A stretch of DNA of 64,000 bases from Sporocytophaga sp. (GTDB lineage: Bacteria > Bacteroidota > Bacteroidia > Cytophagales > Cytophagaceae). The notes beneath the pieces were generated by a model. The model did no database searches. It was given only the letters and a program-made list of their open reading frames with translations, and had not been told where the DNA came from. The position numbers and the translations under genes were made by a program. This document shows, piece by piece, positions 60,640-64,000 of the stretch; the stretch's first letter is position 1; each line of letters starts with the position of its first letter. The stretch covers positions 868,001 through 932,000 of the forward strand of contig JANQAB010000004.1 of NCBI GenBank assembly GCA_024707265.1, given 5' to 3'.

Positions 60640-63600
60640 CTACCTGATATCTGAATCAGTATTAGATAAAATCTGAAGCCAGCCTTTGTATTCGTCTTTG
60701 CCACAACCTGTCTTTAAGTAATAATAGTAAATACCATCTACAGTGTTCTCTGCTTTCCAGGTACCATCATAGTTACTAGATTCGAATACCCGGCTTCCCC
60801 AACGGTTATATATTTCAATAAAAGATCCTGCCGGGAACATTATATTATCGAAGTTCTTTTCTTCCACAATTTTAAATTCATCATTCCGCCCGTCCCCGTT
60901 AGGTGTAATTAAATTTGGAATAAAGAGAGCTTGTTTATCGACAGCATGAATATTTATTGTATCCGGATAGGTTTGACAACCTGGCTTATCTAAGTCTTTT
61001 ACATATACTAAATAGTAATTATTAAGACCGTTCGGAGTAATGTCTAAATAATTATGTTCGGTAGATAGGGTATCCATGGTGGCAGTATTGATCCATTCAT
61101 AACTATAATGATCAGATCCACCCTGAGCGAATACAGTTACTCTTCTTGAAACACCGACACACAATGTATCCATTGGGGTATCTAAAGATGTTATATCAAA
61201 TCCGGGAAGACCTGCGGTAATATTGATGGTGTCTGATTTATCAGGACCACAACCTCCGGCAACAGTATAAATATAAGAATAGGTTAGTCCGGCAATCAGG
61301 CCTGATACGCGTATACTGTCAGAATCAAGTTCACCAATAATTATAGCATCATTGGCATTGTAAGCTGACCAAACACCAGAACCAACAGAAGGACTTAAAG
61401 TATATAAATCCAAATAAGAATTACAGGTTATTATATCCTTTCCTAGATCTACCGGAGAATTATCCGGTAAATGGATGATTGCAAAATCTCTTGAAAGATT
61501 TGAAGCACAACCCGAATCTGATGTAAAATATATGTGATAATTACCTGCTTCACTCAATGTTATTGAAGGATCGTTGCCTAACGCTTTAGCCTCCTTAAAC
61601 CATTTGAATGTACCGGTAAAATTTTCGGCTTGAGCTAACATTGTCACCGATCCTCCAGGGCAGAAAGCTAATGGCCCGTCCGCAGTGAAAGTTGGCTGTG
61701 GCGGTATCGGATTTACCGTTACGGTTACAGATAAGGAGGTATCGGATGGACAAGCATTAGTAGAAACGTATTTTACTGTGTAGGTTCCCGATGTAGTTAC
61801 CTTCAACGGATTGTTAGTGGAACCTGTAGACCAGGTAAAGGTACCGCCTGTAAACCCTGAGCTGCTGGCAGTGAGATCTACCGATCCACCATCACAGAAG
61901 ATCTGTGGGCCGTTGGCTGTTATAATTGGTTTGGGAGGAATTGGATTAACCACAATCTCAGTACTGTCCGATACATCGGAAGGACAAAGATCGTCAGAAA
62001 TAAAACTAACAGTATATTTTCCTGAAGTAGTAACAGTCAACGGATTATCAGTAGAGCCATTGGACCAGGTAAATGCACCTTTTGTAAAACCAGAGCTGCT
62101 GGCAGTAAGATCAACAGAACCACCATCACAGAAGATCTGTGGGCCGTTGGCTGTTATAATCGGTTTGGGAGGAATTGGATTAACCACAATCTCAGTACTG
62201 TCCGATACATCGGAAGGACAAAGATCGTCAGAAACAAAACTAACGGTATATTTTCCTGAAGTATTAACAGTCAACGGATTATCAGCAGAGCCATTGGACC
62301 AGGTAAATGTTCCACCTGTAAAACCGGAACTGCTGGCAGTAAGATCAACAGAACCACCATCACAGAAGATTTGTGGGCCGTTGGCTGTTATAATCGGTTT
62401 GGGAGGAATTGGATTAACCACAATCTCAGTACTGTCCGATACATCGGAAGGACAAAGATCGTCAGAAACAAAACTAACGGTATATTTTCCTGAAGTAGTA
62501 ACAGTCAACGGATTATCAGTAGAGCCATTGGACCAGGTAAATGCACCTTTTGTAAAACCAGAGCTGCTGGCTGTAAGATCAACAGAACCACCATCACAGA
62601 AGATCTGTGGGCCGTTGGCTGTTATAATTGGTTTGGGAGGAATTGGATTGACAACAACTTGAACACTATCTGATACTTCAGAAGAACAAACATCGTCAGA
62701 AACAAAGGTCACTGAGTATATACCAGAAGTCGTTACGGTCAGCGGATTATCAGTTGAGCCTGTAGACCAGGTAAAGGTTCCACCTGTAAAGTCCTGACTT
62801 CTGGCAGTAAGATCCACAGAGCCGCCATCACAGAAGATCTTTGGACCGTTTGCTGATATCTCCGGTTTTGGAGGAATTGGATTAACGACCACTTCCATAC
62901 TGTCTGATACTTCAGAAGGACAAACCGCGTCAGAAACAAAACTAACTGCATATTTTCCTGAAGTAGTTACCGTCAACGGATTATCAGTAGAGCTATTGGA
63001 CCAGGTAAAGGTTCCACCTGTAAAACCTGAACTGCTGGCAGTAAGATCTACAGAACCACCATCACAGAAGATCGTTGGACCATTGGCATCTATCTTTGGT
63101 TTCGGAGGAATTGGATTAACCACAATTTCAATACTGTCCGATACATCGGAAGGACAAACATTGTCAGAAACAAAACTAACTGCATATTTTCCTGAAGTAG
63201 TTACGGTCAACGGATTATCAGTAGAGCCAGTGGACCATGTAAAGGTTCCCCCTGTAAAGTCCCCGCTGCTGGCAGTAAGATCAACCGAGCCGCCATCACA
63301 GAAGATCTTTGGGCCGTTGGCATCTATCGTTGGTTTTGGAGGAATTGGATTAGCCACAATTTCAATACTGTCCGATACATCGGAAGGACAAACATTGTCA
63401 GAAACAAAACTAACTGCATATTTTCCTGAAGTAGTTACGGTCAGCGGATTATCAGTTGAACCAGTAGACCAGGTAAAGGTACCTCCTGTAAAACCTGAGC
63501 TATTGGCAGTAAGATCTACTGAACCTCCATCACAGAATACTAATGGACCGCTTGCTGATATCTCCGGTTTTGGAGGAATTGGGTTTACGACAACTGTGAT

Positions 63601-64000
63601 ACTGTCTGATGTTCCTGAAGGACAAACATCGTCAGATACATAACTGACAGCATACTTTCCTGAAGTAGTTACGGTTAACGGATTATCAGTTGAACCAGTA
63701 GACCAGGTAAAGGTTCCTCCTGTAAAGTCCTGGCTGGTGGCAGTAAGATCAACGGAACCACCATCGCAGAAGGTTAAAGGACCACTGGCTGCTATTTTTG
63801 GTTTTGGAGGATTTGGGTTTACGATAACCGTTATACTGTCTGAAGTACCTGAAGGACAAACATCGTTAGAAACAAAACTAACTGTATACTTTCCTGAAGT
63901 AGTTACGGTCAATGGATTATCAGTTGAACCTGTAGACCAGGTAAAAGTACCACCGGTGAAACCTAAGCTGCTTGCAGTAAGGTCTACTGAACCACCATCA
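60640..64000 (-). CDS. Giant repeat protein with PKD/Ig-like units and CHU_C (T9SS type B) C-terminus (5' end beyond window)
   Basis: The frame is open to base 64000, so only the last about 1,120 aa are visible; the start lies outside. Most is a chain of 78-residue units (core FCDGGSVDLTASS, GGTFTWSTGSTDNPLTV, TTSGKYAVSF, CPS), each an Ig/PKD-like domain with a Cys pair. Then divergent modules (about 750-980) and a CHU_C end: LFIPNLITPNGDGRNDEFKI, FIEIYNRWGSRVFESSNYDG, GIYYYYLKTG. Exported by T9SS type B and probably surface bound, perhaps an adhesin; ligand unknown. No catalytic motif. Confidence 0.88.
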   Translation of the reverse strand, partial: DGGSVDLTASSLGFTGGTFTWSTGSTDNPLTVTTSGKYTVSFVSNDVCPSGTSDSITVIVNPNPPKPKIAASGPLTFCDGGSVDLTATSQDFTGGTFTWSTGSTDNPLTVTTSGKYAVSYVSDDVCPSGTSDSITVVVNPIPPKPEISASGPLVFCDGGSVDLTANSSGFTGGTFTWSTGSTDNPLTVTTSGKYAVSFVSDNVCPSDVSDSIEIVANPIPPKPTIDANGPKIFCDGGSVDLTASSGDFTGGTFTWSTGSTDNPLTVTTSGKYAVSFVSDNVCPSDVSDSIEIVVNPIPPKPKIDANGPTIFCDGGSVDLTASSSGFTGGTFTWSNSSTDNPLTVTTSGKYAVSFVSDAVCPSEVSDSMEVVVNPIPPKPEISANGPKIFCDGGSVDLTARSQDFTGGTFTWSTGSTDNPLTVTTSGIYSVTFVSDDVCSSEVSDSVQVVVNPIPPKPIITANGPQIFCDGGSVDLTASSSGFTKGAFTWSNGSTDNPLTVTTSGKYTVSFVSDDLCPSDVSDSTEIVVNPIPPKPIITANGPQIFCDGGSVDLTASSSGFTGGTFTWSNGSADNPLTVNTSGKYTVSFVSDDLCPSDVSDSTEIVVNPIPPKPIITANGPQIFCDGGSVDLTASSSGFTKGAFTWSNGSTDNPLTVTTSGKYTVSFISDDLCPSDVSDSTEIVVNPIPPKPIITANGPQIFCDGGSVDLTASSSGFTGGTFTWSTGSTNNPLKVTTSGTYTVKYVSTNACPSDTSLSVTVTVNPIPPQPTFTADGPLAFCPGGSVTMLAQAENFTGTFKWFKEAKALGNDPSITLSEAGNYHIYFTSDSGCASNLSRDFAIIHLPDNSPVDLGKDIITCNSYLDLYTLSPSVGSGVWSAYNANDAIIIGELDSDSIRVSGLIAGLTYSYIYTVAGGCGPDKSDTINITAGLPGFDITSLDTPMDTLCVGVSRRVTVFAQGGSDHYSYEWINTATMDTLSTEHNYLDITPNGLNNYYLVYVKDLDKPGCQTYPDTINIHAVDKQALFIPNLITPNGDGRNDEFKIVEEKNFDNIMFPAGSFIEIYNRWGSRVFESSNYDGTWKAENTVDGIYYYYLKTGCGKDEYKGWLQILSNTDSDIR
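61700..64000. repeat. Coding tandem repeat, period 234 bp
   Basis: The anchor TTGGATTAAC or its variants falls at 61941, 62175, 62409, 62643, 62877, 63111, 63345, 63579 and 63813, exactly 234 bp apart. About ten units are in view and the array continues past the window end. Confidence 0.9.

Noticed and set aside
61811..63643. Long + strand open frames (283 and 215 aa) opposite the repeat protein
   Set aside because: They mirror the 234-bp repeat, with the same peptide recurring; the minus strand encodes family-like Ig units and a sorting domain. Shadow ORFs.
60640..64000. CRISPR-like array
   Set aside because: The 234-bp units are coding, with no short repeat/spacer structure.

Overview
The window looks like chromosomal DNA from a free-living, polysaccharide-degrading Bacteroidota bacterium of the Cytophaga/Sporocytophaga kind. 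Evidence: low G+C; many secreted proteins ending in type IX secretion (T9SS) sorting domains, both type A and the CHU_C/type B form; lipoproteins with Bacteroidota-style lipoboxes; families such as DUF1264, DUF7000-like and YahK-like ADH; and plant-wall enzymes. I saw no tRNA, rRNA, CRISPR array, integrase or intact insertion sequence.

Layout. 1-4.2 kb: LPS core genes (hldE cut by the window edge, a family 9 glycosyltransferase), then a convergent MFS exporter whose 3' end is out of frame. 4.7-10.4 kb: SDR, CinA-type amidase, decayed zinc-ribbon and YihY/BrkB genes, a large membrane protein, DUF7000-like and DinB proteins. 10.5-13.4 kb: a probable zinc locus, with an AztD-like metallochaperone lipoprotein, a second lipoprotein and a Fur/Zur regulator around two 7-1-7 operator-like palindromes. 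13.8-25.4 kb: frameshifted ADH, DODA-type dioxygenase, frameshifted rhomboid protease, two tandem OmpA-like proteins, epoxide hydrolase, a KatG with a lipoprotein signal, a PhzF remnant, a DUF1264 lipoprotein. 25.5-35.3 kb: LysE exporter, a two-gene mannan/xylan unit (GH5_8-like mannanase and CE6/SASA-like esterase sharing a duplicated 729-bp 3' module), frameshifted HAD hydrolase, RibD-like reductase, a large T9SS protein. 36-44.7 kb: two paralogous acidic proteins and an SYLF protein with related leaders, a Crp-like regulator with a SnoaL-like neighbour, a second MFS, a GH43/ricin-lectin enzyme, a DUF3303 pseudogene. 44.9-60 kb: MetA-type barrel, broken cytochrome c protein, pectin methylesterase, small barrel, a two-core hybrid histidine kinase split by a frameshift, a PER/VEB-like class A beta-lactamase, an Asp-box-repeat T9SS protein. 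60.6-64 kb: the 3' end of a giant repeat protein of exact 234-bp units ending in a CHU_C domain; it runs off the window.

The secreted enzymes (mannanase, esterase, galactanase-like GH43, pectin methylesterase) share T9SS export and together suggest attack on hemicellulose and pectin. They are scattered rather than arranged in a SusC/D locus, and no SusC/D pair is present.

The most striking global property is that about ten coding regions are broken by one-base indels, most at homopolymers where a 7-mer sits where a 6-mer would restore the family sequence. This could be assembly or sequencing error, recent decay, or slippage-based control; the sequence alone cannot decide.
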